A DNA stretch of 11,540 nt from JAVVPO01 sp036655715 (GCA_036655715.1 JAVVPO010000079.1:1-11540); one strand, 5' to 3'. Positions 1 to 7,676 are shown, counted from the first letter of the stretch. Program-made: numbers and translations. The notes: generated by a model from the letters alone, not told the origin.

Positions 1-831
1 CATAGTCTCTATTTTTTGTACTACTTCTTTTGAAAAAGTAGAATAACTATTGATATGAAATCTTTTCTTTGCAATCCTTAATTTAATAAGCTCTAATATA
101 TCTTCTTCATCTAATGTAAGGCTTTTCTTACGTTCAAGCAGTGCTGCTTCTGCTGCTGCAAAAATAATTTGTGGTTTATTAAAGCCTTTTTCTTGTAATT
201 TTTTATGTACATTTGTTTTGATTGAATTCATGTTATCTTTCTCTCTAAATACATCACTCTTATTAATTACAAAAATAAAATGACTTTCCCTAAAACTGTT
301 GCCTTTTTTAGTTAGTTCTATCATTGAGTCCAATAAATAATCTTCATCATCTGTTAAAATTTTTGTACCATCTAATACAAATAAAATAATTATCTCAGGA
401 TTCTTATATAAAAACTCATAGGTTATTTTCTTATGAGTCTGATTTAATGAATTGTTAGGCCCTGGAGTATCGATTAGCGTAATTTGATGAGCTGCCTGTA
501 AACCATGTATTTTTCCTTCCAGTGCAATCTCTATCAGTTCAGGATTTTCGTTGAGTTGTGTCAGCTCTATCTCAGTTACTTTCTTAGAAACTCTTTCCTC
601 ATTTTCTTGTGTAATTTTAAACTCTTCTTCTTTCGGATTATGTTTAATACGCATAATAGTTGCTGTACATGCCTCATTTTTTGAAGGTAAAATTTCTTTG
701 CCTATCATGGCATTAATTAATGTAGACTTTCCACTACTCATAGTAGCTATAATAGCTATCTCTATTTGTTTATTACCATTTATCAGATCCCTAGCTCTAC
801 GCTTATTCTTTTGTTTCTTTTTCCTTCGCAT
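1..831 (-). CDS. Dynamin-like GTPase, N-terminal part (runs off the left edge)
   Basis: The frame is open from 831 to position 1, giving 277 residues with no stop, so the C-terminus is missing. The GTPase motifs are in order. The P-loop is ATMSSGKST at residues 29-37, with Ala where the first P-loop Gly is usual. Switch I threonines lie in NEACTAT (52-58), G3 is DTPG (121-124) and G4 is NKSD (190-193). This pattern and spacing fit the bacterial dynamin-related family (COG0699-like), whose members hydrolyse GTP and often remodel or tether membranes. The first 14 residues are strongly basic. The visible part holds no membrane segment; the helical stalk and any membrane-binding region would lie beyond the edge. 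The ATG at 831 is chosen because GGAG lies 8 bases upstream. An in-frame ATG at 885 lacks a ribosome site and sits inside a palindrome. The gene follows a WYL regulator by 96 bases. The family is fairly sure; the cellular role is unknown. Confidence 0.82.
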   Translation of the reverse strand, partial: MRRKKKQKNKRRARDLINGNKQIEIAIIATMSSGKSTLINAMIGKEILPSKNEACTATIMRIKHNPKEEEFKITQENEERVSKKVTEIELTQLNENPELIEIALEGKIHGLQAAHQITLIDTPGPNNSLNQTHKKITYEFLYKNPEIIILFVLDGTKILTDDEDYLLDSMIELTKKGNSFRESHFIFVINKSDVFREKDNMNSIKTNVHKKLQEKGFNKPQIIFAAAEAALLERKKSLTLDEEDILELIKLRIAKKRFHINSYSTFSKEVVQKIETM

Positions 832-839
832 TCTTAATT

Positions 840-843
840 CTCC
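840..843 (-). promoter_or_regulatory. Ribosome binding site deciding the GTPase start
   Basis: GGAG lies 8 bases upstream of the ATG at 831. No comparable site precedes the in-frame ATG at 885, so the shorter form is preferred. Confidence 0.6.
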
Positions 844-862
844 ATTATTTAGTGATACTCTT

Positions 863-868
863 ATTATA
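863..868 (-). promoter_or_regulatory. Putative -10 element for the GTPase gene
   Basis: A perfect TATAAT on the minus strand lies about 32 bases upstream of the chosen start, which would give a leader of roughly 25 bases. No good -35 hexamer is found at 16-18 bases. The nearest resemblance (TGGACA) is 21 bases away, inside the palindrome at 879-895. The promoter may be activator-dependent, or it may not be real. If it is real, the GTPase can be expressed apart from the WYL gene. Confidence 0.4.
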
Positions 869-878
869 CATGTTCTCT

Positions 879-895
879 TGGACATTTTTTGTCCA
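879..895. repeat. 17-base perfect palindrome, possible operator
   Basis: TGGACA and TGTCCA form perfect 6-base arms around a 5-base A/T centre. The palindrome lies about 11 bases upstream of the putative TATAAT, where a -35 region would be. That is the usual place for a repressor or activator site. No U-run follows on the minus strand, so it is not a terminator for the WYL gene. No second copy was noticed in the window. Confidence 0.4.
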
Positions 896-927
896 TTTAA
901 TGATTTTTTATCTATATAAAAATATTT

Positions 928-1911
928 TCATTCATAAATCTTCTTCATTCTACTAATACGTTCTATCATTTGTTGTCTTAATTCTACTGGTTCTAGTACT
1001 TCTACTAGATAACCTTGACTCAAAAGCCACATCTCAATGCCACTTCCATAGATAGTTGCTTTAAAAATAACTTCATCTTTATTTTGTTCGAGTATGACAG
1101 CTGTTGGTAATCTATCTAATACAGCTTCTATTGCATATCCAAAAAATTTAAACTTAATTGTTCGTAATTCTCCAGAGTACATAAATTGAATCCTTTTTCT
1201 AAACTCTCCCTCTTCAAATCTTGAGTTATATGTAATCCTAAATTTTTGATTAATCATGTTAATTGTTTGTATACGGTCTATCCGATACATAATAGGCGTA
1301 TTATCCTCTTTTTTTTCATTGGCATTGTAAGCTATCAGATAAAAATAATATTCTGAGAACATAATATTGAGTGGTTTAATGTGTTTTAATATCTTTTTGC
1401 CATCTTGCCTTTTATATGAAATTTCCAATATTTCTTGTTGTTCTATATACATACTTAGCCCTAATATTTTATCAATAATCTTAGATTTATGTGTTAACTC
1501 TGTATAATGAAGCTGTTCATTACCAATAATTTTGCTTATCATGCCTCTATCTTCTTGAGAAATATTCTTTAATACTTTTTGTAATATACTCTCTAATTCT
1601 TCTCGGACTAATGCTCTACTTTCTAGGAGGATTTTTACTACTACAACTGTTTCTCCTATGGTTAATCGATCCTCTCTATCCCCCTCGATATAATAGCCTT
1701 TTTTTATTCGGTTATAGCGCACTTCACAATTCCTATAGTTTTCTAAGTTACTCATATAATCTCTTAGGTCTTCAATATCTCTTTGAATACTCTTTTCACT
1801 AACTTCAAATTGTTGTGCCAATTCACATTTACTAACACACTGTCCACTCCCTAGATGTTGCAATAACTTAAGTAACCTAGTCGTCTTATTCCCCTTGATT
1901 TGTGTTTTCAT
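928..1911 (-). CDS. HTH-WYL domain transcriptional regulator
   Basis: This 327-residue protein has the three-part layout of the DeoR-like/YafY WYL family. An N-terminal winged helix-turn-helix lies at about residues 10-52, with the recognition-helix segment VSEKSIQRDIEDLR at 37-50. A WYL domain spans about 150-225, and a WCX-like C-terminal domain about 245-327. The WYL signature reads FYL (190-192, within EYYFYLIAY), and the conserved arginine patch appears as MYRIDRI (208-214). WYL domains are thought to bind small ligands or nucleic-acid fragments and switch DNA binding; many members control stress, DNA-damage or phage-defence genes. The ATG at 1911 has AAAGGA 8 bases upstream. The gene is isolated from the pur operon by the terminator at 2034-2070 and sits 96 bases upstream of a dynamin-like GTPase, its likeliest target or partner. 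No clean promoter could be assigned in the AT-rich 1912-2033 gap. The ligand is unknown. Confidence 0.88.
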   Translation of the reverse strand: MKTQIKGNKTTRLLKLLQHLGSGQCVSKCELAQQFEVSEKSIQRDIEDLRDYMSNLENYRNCEVRYNRIKKGYYIEGDREDRLTIGETVVVVKILLESRALVREELESILQKVLKNISQEDRGMISKIIGNEQLHYTELTHKSKIIDKILGLSMYIEQQEILEISYKRQDGKKILKHIKPLNIMFSEYYFYLIAYNANEKKEDNTPIMYRIDRIQTINMINQKFRITYNSRFEEGEFRKRIQFMYSGELRTIKFKFFGYAIEAVLDRLPTAVILEQNKDEVIFKATIYGSGIEMWLLSQGYLVEVLEPVELRQQMIERISRMKKIYE

Positions 1912-2033
1912 CTTTCATGTCCTTTAACTGTAGTGTTAATTTATATTTTACAATATTATGTCGAAATTTACTATAACTTTTCAATAGAGATAGTATAATC
2001 TACAACTCATCATAATTTATATTTTAAATATAG

Positions 2034-2070
2034 AAAAATCACCTTAGATATCAAAACTAAGGTGATTTTT
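2034..2070 (-). terminator. Intrinsic terminator of the purine operon
   Basis: A perfect 14-base inverted repeat (arms 2034-2047 and 2057-2070, core CACCTTAG/CTAAGGTG) encloses a 9-base loop. Its right arm as transcribed ends in a run of five U, so it is a rho-independent terminator starting 21 bases past the purD stop. The symmetrical A and T flanks mean it could also work in the plus direction, but no plus-strand gene points at it. It separates the pur operon from the WYL regulator. Confidence 0.88.
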
Positions 2071-2091
2071 CCATATTTATTCATTACACTC

Positions 2092-3345
2092 TTACTTCCC
2101 TATATCACACCTAAACTGCATCCCCGCAAACTGTACCTTCTGCATCTCTCTATAAATCTTTTCTCTAGCCTCATCAATAGTATCTGCCATTCTCGTAATA
2201 GCAAGTACTCTGCCACCATCTGTTACAATCTGCCCCTCTTGCTTCTTGGTTCCAGCATGGTATAGATAAGTCTCTTCCTCTAATGAGTCTAAGCCTTCTA
2301 TCGGTACGCCTTTTTCTGAGCTTTCTGGGTAGTCTCTACTTGCCATGACAACAGTGACGCTTGGTTTTTCGTTCCACTTGATTTCTATCTCATCAAGTGT
2401 GCCTTCTATACATCTATTAAAGATTTCTACAAGATCTGTCTCAAGTCTTGGTAAGATGCTTTGTGTCTCAGGATCTCCAAATCTAACATTGAACTCTAGT
2501 ACTTTGGGTTCTCCGTTTTCTATCATAAGTCCTATAAATAGGATGCCTTTGAATTCTAAGCCTTCTTTTTTGAATCCTTCTATAATAGGTCTTAGAATTT
2601 TGATTTCTACCTCTTCTTTTACTTCTGGTGTGATAATAGGATTGGGTGAAAATCCTCCCATACCACCTGTGTTGAGCCCGTGGTCTCCATCTAGTGCTCG
2701 TTTGTAATCTCTCGCCGTTTCCATTGGGACAATAGTCTTACCGTCTACAAAACATAACTGAGAAGCTTCTATACCTGTCAAGAATTCTTCTATAACAATG
2801 GTATCCCCTGCTCCTGAAAATTTGTTAGCAAATATCTCTTCTATCGCTATTGTTGCATCTTCGTAGGATTCGCAGATAAGTACTCCTTTACCTGCTGCTA
2901 ATCCGTCTGCTTTTACCACTACAGGAAGCTCAAACCCTTTTAGAGCCTCTATAGCCTGATTCATTTCTTCTTTTTCAAAACTTACGTATTTTGCTGTTGG
3001 GATGTTGTGTCTCATTAAAAATTCTTTAGTAAATTTCTTGCTTCCTTCAAACTGGGAGCAAAACTTATTCGGTCCAAATACTTTGAGTTCTTGTTTCTCA
3101 AACTCATCTACAATCCCAAGTACCAGTGGCACTTCTGGCCCTACTACTGTTAAATCTACTTTTTCAGTGAGTGCAAAGGTGGCTAAAGCTTCTATATTTT
3201 CTACAGCTATAGCTACATTGGTGTATTTGTCTTCTGTGCCACCATTACCTGGTGCCACAAAGATTTTTGCCTCTGGGTGAAATCTTTGGATGGTATCTGC
3301 TAAAGCTGATTCTCTTCCGCCATTTCCTATAATAAGTATTTTCAT
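2092..3345 (-). CDS. purD: Phosphoribosylamine--glycine ligase (GAR synthetase)
   Basis: PurD joins glycine to 5-phosphoribosylamine using ATP to make GAR, the second step of cytoplasmic purine synthesis. At 417 residues it is the usual bacterial length. The N-terminal domain opens with the signature IIGNGGRESAL (5-15). The ATP-grasp region carries VVVKADGLAAGKGV (142-155), GLNTGGMGGFSPNP (223-236) and the metal-binding LEFNVRFGDPETQ (283-295). The C-terminal domain has SRDYPESSEKG where SKGYPGSYEKG is common, a mild variation. The ATG at 3345 has AGGGGGA 8 bases upstream, inside the 3' end of purN, and the gap to the purN stop is only 3 bases, so the two are probably translationally coupled. 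It is the last gene of the operon and is followed by a strong terminator. purH, which commonly precedes purD, is absent here. Confidence 0.97.
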   Translation of the reverse strand: MKILIIGNGGRESALADTIQRFHPEAKIFVAPGNGGTEDKYTNVAIAVENIEALATFALTEKVDLTVVGPEVPLVLGIVDEFEKQELKVFGPNKFCSQFEGSKKFTKEFLMRHNIPTAKYVSFEKEEMNQAIEALKGFELPVVVKADGLAAGKGVLICESYEDATIAIEEIFANKFSGAGDTIVIEEFLTGIEASQLCFVDGKTIVPMETARDYKRALDGDHGLNTGGMGGFSPNPIITPEVKEEVEIKILRPIIEGFKKEGLEFKGILFIGLMIENGEPKVLEFNVRFGDPETQSILPRLETDLVEIFNRCIEGTLDEIEIKWNEKPSVTVVMASRDYPESSEKGVPIEGLDSLEEETYLYHAGTKKQEGQIVTDGGRVLAITRMADTIDEAREKIYREMQKVQFAGMQFRCDIGK

Positions 3346-3348
3346 GGG

Positions 3349-3930
3349 TTAAATCCCCCTTTCTATACAAGCAATTGCTTCAGGTAAAATCTTATGTTCT
3401 ACTTCAGCTAATACCCTTTGCTGAAGGATTTGTGGTGTATCTTCTTGGTAGACAGGGACTTTTCTTTGAAGAATAATCTCCCCTGTGTCAATGCCTTCAT
3501 TGACGTAGTGAACTGTCCCGCCGCTCTCTGTTTCTCCAGCTGCTATGACTGCTTCATGGACATACAGTCCGTAGTAACCTTTTCCGCCGTACTTAGGCAG
3601 TAGAGAGGGATGAATATTGATAATTCTTCCCTTATAAGCTTCTATCAGCCCTGTATCTACTATTTTGAGATAGCCTGCTAGAACAACTAATTCTACTTCA
3701 TGTTTTTTGAGAGCTTTTAATACTTGTTCATTGTAGTTTGCTTCTTTAGGATTGATAAAGATATCTTGTATCCCGTTCTCTCTAGCACGTACAAGTCCGT
3801 ATGCCTCTTCTTTGTTAGAGATCACACAAGTAATCTGGCTCGCTAAAGTGCCATCTTGTGTAGCATCTATAACACTTTGCAGATTAGTACCCCCACCAGA
3901 TACTAATACACCAATCTTTAGTCCTGGCAT
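3349..3930 (-). CDS. purN: Phosphoribosylglycinamide formyltransferase (GAR transformylase)
   Basis: PurN transfers a formyl group from 10-formyltetrahydrofolate to GAR, giving FGAR. The 193-residue protein has the phosphate-binding SGGGTNLQSV (11-20) and the folate-pocket segment VVLAGYLKI (82-90). The catalytic triad matches the E. coli enzyme: Asn105 and His107 in INIHPSLLP, and Asp148 in EGIDTGEIILQ. The insertion KYGGKGYYGLYVHEAV (113-128) is typical of low-GC Gram-positive members. The ATG at 3930 lies inside the end of purM, a 13-base overlap in another frame, with GAGG 7 bases upstream. Translation is therefore likely coupled to purM. No formate-dependent PurT is seen in the window, so this is the GAR formylation enzyme of this operon. 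Confidence 0.96.
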   Translation of the reverse strand: MPGLKIGVLVSGGGTNLQSVIDATQDGTLASQITCVISNKEEAYGLVRARENGIQDIFINPKEANYNEQVLKALKKHEVELVVLAGYLKIVDTGLIEAYKGRIINIHPSLLPKYGGKGYYGLYVHEAVIAAGETESGGTVHYVNEGIDTGEIILQRKVPVYQEDTPQILQQRVLAEVEHKILPEAIACIERGI

Positions 3931-4958
3931 AGTACAACCTCTTTGTTGCCTTTTACGATTTCTCCGATCAGTACCGCTTCTTCTCCAATACTTGTCATCG
4001 CTTCTAATAGTGTTGCTCCCTCTTCTTTAGAAACAACCATCATCATACCAATTCCCATGTTGAAAGTATTGTAAAGCTCTGATACGCCAAGTCCTGATAC
4101 ACGCTCTAAGAAATTGTATACCTTTGGCTTATTGATTGCTTTAATATTAATCTTAGCTGATACACCTTCTGGAAGAGCGCGTGGCACGTTCTCGATGAAG
4201 CCACCACCTGTGATATGTGCCATTCCTTTGATTGTACAAACTTCTTTGGCTTTAAGCATGGCTTTCACATAAAGTTTAGTCGGTCTTAGGAAAGCTTCTC
4301 CGTAAGTTTCTCCCAATTCCTCGCTATAGGCATCTAACTCTACGCCTTCAGCTTCGATAAGTTTTCTAACTAATGAATAACCATTGCTATGTACCCCTGA
4401 AGAAGTCAGACCGATAATCATATCACCTTCACTGATAGTGCTACCATCAATCATGTCTTTTCTATCTACAATCCCTACTGCAAATCCAGCTACGTCATAC
4501 TCACCATCTGGATAGAACCCTGGCATCTCTGCTGTTTCTCCTCCAACTAATGCGCACATACTTTCTTTGCACCCTTCGCTAATACCTTTTACGATATTGG
4601 CTACGTGGTCTGGGTCAATCTTGCCTGTTGCAATATAATCAAGGAAGAATAAAGGCATTGCTCCGCCGCAGATAATGTCATTGACACACATAGCTACTGC
4701 GTCAATACCAATGGTATCGTGTTTGTTCATATCAAAAGCTAATTTAAGTTTTGTGCCTACGCCGTCTGTTCCTGATACAAGCACTGGCTCTTCCATTCCA
4801 GCGAATTTAGCTAAGGTATATGCTCCGCCAAAACTTCCGATGTCTGTTAGTACCCCTGATGTAAAAGTTGATTTCACATGGTCTTTCATTTTTGCTACTG
4901 CTTCATATCCTCTATGTACATCTACACCCGCATCTTGGTAAGTTATTTTATTAGACAT
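3918..4958 (-). CDS. purM: Phosphoribosylformylglycinamidine cyclo-ligase (AIR synthetase)
   Basis: PurM closes the imidazole ring, converting FGAM to AIR with ATP, and works as a dimer. In the 346-residue form, the family motifs are SGTDGVGTKLKLAFD (62-76), ALVGGETAEMPGFY (136-149), GLTSSGVHSNGYSLVRK (183-199), HITGGGFIENVPRALP (248-263) and YNTFNMGIGMMM (296-307). The frame is open to an ATG at 4976, but AGGAGG at 4965-4970 would then lie inside the gene. The ATG at 4958 has that AGGAGG 6 bases upstream and gives a protein of the B. subtilis/E. coli length (about 345) beginning MSNKITYQDAGVD. The start at 4958 is therefore preferred; 4976 would add six residues. The gene follows purF by 32 bases and overlaps purN by 13. 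Confidence 0.95.
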   Translation of the reverse strand: MSNKITYQDAGVDVHRGYEAVAKMKDHVKSTFTSGVLTDIGSFGGAYTLAKFAGMEEPVLVSGTDGVGTKLKLAFDMNKHDTIGIDAVAMCVNDIICGGAMPLFFLDYIATGKIDPDHVANIVKGISEGCKESMCALVGGETAEMPGFYPDGEYDVAGFAVGIVDRKDMIDGSTISEGDMIIGLTSSGVHSNGYSLVRKLIEAEGVELDAYSEELGETYGEAFLRPTKLYVKAMLKAKEVCTIKGMAHITGGGFIENVPRALPEGVSAKINIKAINKPKVYNFLERVSGLGVSELYNTFNMGIGMMMVVSKEEGATLLEAMTSIGEEAVLIGEIVKGNKEVVLCQD

Positions 4959-4964
4959 TTCCAT

Positions 4965-4970
4965 CCTCCT
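4965..4970 (-). promoter_or_regulatory. Ribosome binding site deciding the purM start
   Basis: A perfect AGGAGG lies 6 bases upstream of the ATG at 4958. It falls within the extra codons of the longer frame that begins at 4976, which argues against that longer start. Confidence 0.75.
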
Positions 4971-4990
4971 AGTCATTGGTTTTAATTTTT

Positions 4991-6373
4991 TTAACCTAGT
5001 GGTACTTCCATTGGGTAATTGCCATTAAAACATGCTTTACAGAAATCGCTACTACCTTTGCAAACTTCTTTTAATCCCTCTAATGATAAGTAAGTTAAGC
5101 TATCTGCACCAATGTACTCTTTAATTTCTTCTACACTTTTGTTTGCCCCTATAAGGAATTCTCTATAAGGTGTATCTATGCCAAAGTAGCAAGAGTGTTG
5201 TACCGGCGGAGAAGTAATGCACACATGAATCTCAGCTGCTCCAGCTTTTCTAATTTGTTCTACAATACGTTTGCAAGTAGTGCCCCGAACGATAGAGTCA
5301 TCTATCATAATCACGCGTTTTCCTGCTAAGTTTTGCTTAAGTGGATTAAGTTTTATCTTAACTGCATTTTCTCTCATTTCTTGAGTAGGCTGGATAAATG
5401 TTCTACCGATATAACGGTTTTTGATAAGCCCTTCCATATAAGGAATACCTGAAGCATTGGCATATCCAATAGCTGCTGGCACCCCTGAGTCTGGTACGGG
5501 AATAACCATATCTGCTTCTATCTTTGTTTCTTTTGATAAAATCTTACCTGATTCTTGTCTAAACTGATAAACACTTGTATCATCTATTATACTATCTGGT
5601 CTTGCTAGATAAATGAGTTCAAAGACACATAATTTCTTTTGACACCAATTCGTTGGCTCTGTACTATGTATACCTTCTTCATCAATAATAACCAATTCCC
5701 CAGGTGCTACATCTCTTACAAATTCTGCATCAATAACATCTAAAGCGCAGCTTTCAGAGGCAAGTACATAACCGTCTTTACATTTTCCAATGCAAAGTGG
5801 GCGAAGACCATGTGGATCACGAAGACCAATGAGTCTATTTTCAGTTGTAATAATAAGAGCATAAGCTCCTTTTACAATACTTGCTGTATTTTTAATGGCA
5901 TTTTCTATACCACGTCTATAATGTCTTGCAATCAGATTTAAAATAGCTTCTGAATCTGTTGTTGTCTGGAATATAACGCCATCATCTTCTAACATTTCTC
6001 TAATGTTATCGCTATTGATAAGATTGCCATTATGAGCTAAAGCAATAGAACCATGTTTGTACTTTGCAACCAGTGGCTGCACATTACTAATATCTTTATC
6101 CCCTGCGGTTGAGTAACGTACATGCCCAACAGCAATACCACCCTTAAGATCTGATATGTTTTGTTCATTGAAGACATCTGCTACAAGCCCCATACCCTTA
6201 ACGCTTTCTAAGCTACTACCGTTGTTGACAGTAATTCCTGCCCCTTCTTGCCCTCTATGTTGAAGTGCATAAAGTCCGTAGTAAGCAAATCTTGCTGCAT
6301 CATCTCTATTGTTTAGGAAAACCCCTATTACTCCGCATTCTTCGTGCAGTGTATCTTCTTCTAAAAACTTCAT
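4991..6373 (-). CDS. purF: Amidophosphoribosyltransferase (glutamine PRPP amidotransferase)
   Basis: PurF makes phosphoribosylamine from PRPP and glutamine, the committed and feedback-inhibited first step. The 460-residue protein belongs to the Bacillus-type class. A 12-residue propeptide precedes Cys13 (EECGVIGVF), which should become the N-terminal glutaminase nucleophile after self-cleavage. The Ntn glutaminase domain shows GHVRYSTAG (83-91) and AHNGNL (113-118). The phosphoribosyltransferase domain carries the PRPP loop VIMIDDSIVRGTT (354-366). Four cysteines match the Fe-S ligands of the B. subtilis enzyme: Cys249, Cys395, Cys445 and Cys448 (FCKACFNGNYP). A 4Fe-4S cluster and oxygen sensitivity are therefore expected, which fits an anaerobe. 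The ATG at 6373 has GAGG 6 bases upstream, 12 bases after the purC stop. Feedback by AMP and GMP is inferred from the family. Confidence 0.97.
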   Translation of the reverse strand: MKFLEEDTLHEECGVIGVFLNNRDDAARFAYYGLYALQHRGQEGAGITVNNGSSLESVKGMGLVADVFNEQNISDLKGGIAVGHVRYSTAGDKDISNVQPLVAKYKHGSIALAHNGNLINSDNIREMLEDDGVIFQTTTDSEAILNLIARHYRRGIENAIKNTASIVKGAYALIITTENRLIGLRDPHGLRPLCIGKCKDGYVLASESCALDVIDAEFVRDVAPGELVIIDEEGIHSTEPTNWCQKKLCVFELIYLARPDSIIDDTSVYQFRQESGKILSKETKIEADMVIPVPDSGVPAAIGYANASGIPYMEGLIKNRYIGRTFIQPTQEMRENAVKIKLNPLKQNLAGKRVIMIDDSIVRGTTCKRIVEQIRKAGAAEIHVCITSPPVQHSCYFGIDTPYREFLIGANKSVEEIKEYIGADSLTYLSLEGLKEVCKGSSDFCKACFNGNYPMEVPLG

Positions 6374-6385
6374 ACTTCACCTCGC

Positions 6386-7093
6386 TTATTTATTAGTTAC
6401 TCTTTGAAGCATCTCTGCATAAACTTCTTCTACGCCACCCATGTCACGTCTGAAACGGTCTTTATCTAACTTTTTATTTGTTTCTTTGTCCCAGAATCTA
6501 CATGTATCTGGAGAGATTTCATCAGCTAAGATGATTTGACCATCTACTCTACCAAGCTCGATTTTAAAGTCGATTAATTTCACCCCAACTTCAGCAAAGT
6601 AAGCTTTAAGTACTTCATTGATTTTAAATGTCATCTCACTTATAGTTTGTAATTCTTCTTTTGTCGCAAGCCCTAATGCAAGGATATGATAATCATTAAT
6701 CATTGGATCGCCTAGTGCATCATCTTTCAGACAGAATTCAAGAGTTGGATTGTTAAGGACTGTGCCTTCTTCTACACCAAATCTCTTAGAGAATGAACCA
6801 GCTGCTACATTACGAATAATCACTTCAAGTGGTACAATTTGTACAGCTTTAACAACAGTTTCTCTATCATTTAACTCTTCAACTAAATGAGTAGGTATAC
6901 CATGTCCTTCAAGCATTTTGCACATCATGTTGCTCATGCGGTTATTTACTACACCCTTACCTACGATAGTCCCTTTTTTCTCACCATTGAACGCTGTTGC
7001 ATCATCTTTATAGGAAACGATGTAGTATCTCTCATCTTCTGTTTTATAAACTCTTTTTGCTTTTCCCTCATAAAGTAATTCTGTTTTTTGCAT
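6386..7093 (-). CDS. purC: Phosphoribosylaminoimidazole-succinocarboxamide synthase (SAICAR synthetase)
   Basis: PurC condenses CAIR with aspartate using ATP to give SAICAR. At 235 residues it is the standard bacterial single-domain form. The N-terminal ATP-binding motif is LLYEGKAKRVY (6-16), followed by KDDATAFNGEKKG (29-41). The signature VPLEVIIRNVAAGS spans 87-100, and LIDFKIELGR (173-182) and DEISPDTCRFWD (191-202) complete the active site. The start at 7093 has AGGAGG 8 bases upstream. The 79-base gap to purE is the longest within the operon, AT-rich, with no convincing terminator or promoter, so cotranscription with purE is likely. The product passes to PurB (adenylosuccinate lyase), which is not encoded in this window. 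Confidence 0.97.
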   Translation of the reverse strand: MQKTELLYEGKAKRVYKTEDERYYIVSYKDDATAFNGEKKGTIVGKGVVNNRMSNMMCKMLEGHGIPTHLVEELNDRETVVKAVQIVPLEVIIRNVAAGSFSKRFGVEEGTVLNNPTLEFCLKDDALGDPMINDYHILALGLATKEELQTISEMTFKINEVLKAYFAEVGVKLIDFKIELGRVDGQIILADEISPDTCRFWDKETNKKLDKDRFRRDMGGVEEVYAEMLQRVTNK

Positions 7094-7172
7094 AGTAAAC
7101 TCCTCCTAATTTTTCTCTATTTTTATTTCATCTCATCTTATCACTTAAAATAGCCTTATGATTTTTCTTTGC

Positions 7173-7661
7173 TTAGGCAAATCTAGCTCTTACTTCTTCA
7201 TCTTTTGCTAAGACTTTTGCTTCCATCTGTGCTTTGTACGCTTTAAGCTTTGCTTTCACGTCTGCATCACTTACCCCTAGTATTTGTAGTGCTAAAAGTC
7301 CTGCATTTACGGCCCCATCAATAGCTACTGTAGCTACTGGGATACCTGGTGGCATTTGCACCATAGAAAGCAGTGAGTCAAGTCCATCTAATGTACTTGA
7401 TTTAATAGGTAGGGCAATAACAGGTAATGTGGTGTAAGCGGCTAGCACACCGCCAAGGTGTGCGGCTTTCCCTGCTGCTGCAACGATTACGCCAATCCCA
7501 TTTTTTTCAGCTTCTCTTGCAAACTGCTCAGCCATAGCCGGTGTACGGTGTGCAGAGATGATTCTTACCTCTGTCTCTATATCAAATGATTTAACAACCT
7601 CAATACCTTTTTCTACTACTGGCAAATCTGAGTCGCTACCCATAACAAATGCTATTTTCAT
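7173..7661 (-). CDS. purE: 5-(carboxyamino)imidazole ribonucleotide mutase (PurE)
   Basis: PurE moves or adds the carboxyl group that yields CAIR, the PurC substrate. The 162-residue protein has VMGSDSD (6-12) for phosphate binding and the class I motif SAHRTP (36-41), with the catalytic histidine at 38. The glycine-rich loop reads AAAGKAAHLGG (61-71), where E. coli-type class I enzymes have GAGGAAHLPG. The rest of the core, LDGLDSLLSMVQMP (91-104) and VATVAIDGAVNAGLLA (109-124), fits class I and not the AIR carboxylase class II pattern. Class I enzymes normally depend on PurK to make N5-CAIR, and no purK is in this operon. Whether this variant uses N5-CAIR or AIR plus CO2 cannot be told here. 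GGAGG lies 7 bases upstream of the ATG. The C-terminal tail (about 132-160) is charged and helical. Confidence 0.94.
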   Translation of the reverse strand: MKIAFVMGSDSDLPVVEKGIEVVKSFDIETEVRIISAHRTPAMAEQFAREAEKNGIGVIVAAAGKAAHLGGVLAAYTTLPVIALPIKSSTLDGLDSLLSMVQMPPGIPVATVAIDGAVNAGLLALQILGVSDADVKAKLKAYKAQMEAKVLAKDEEVRARFA

Positions 7662-7676
7662 ATGCTATCCTCCGTT

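Noticed and set aside
832..885. A longer GTPase start at the ATG at 885, adding 18 residues
   Set aside because: There is no Shine-Dalgarno before it, it sits inside the palindrome, and it lies upstream of the putative -10. The ATG at 831 has GGAG at good spacing.
551..919. Plus-strand open frame of 122 residues opposite the GTPase
   Set aside because: It is antisense to a frame with intact GTPase motifs, its translation has no recognisable motif, and its hydrophobic look comes from reading AT-rich coding sequence backwards.
1970..1994. TACTAT and ATAGTA inverted repeat upstream of the WYL gene, and TTGAAA/TAATAT promoter-like boxes in the same gap
   Set aside because: The arms are only 6 AT-rich bases, which is expected by chance here. 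The hexamers are about 20 bases apart, too far for a standard promoter.
7094..7172. Possible terminator or internal promoter in the purE-purC gap
   Set aside because: The best stem pairs only GCCT with AGGC over a long loop, and no -35/-10 pair with proper spacing is clear. The gap is simply AT-rich.
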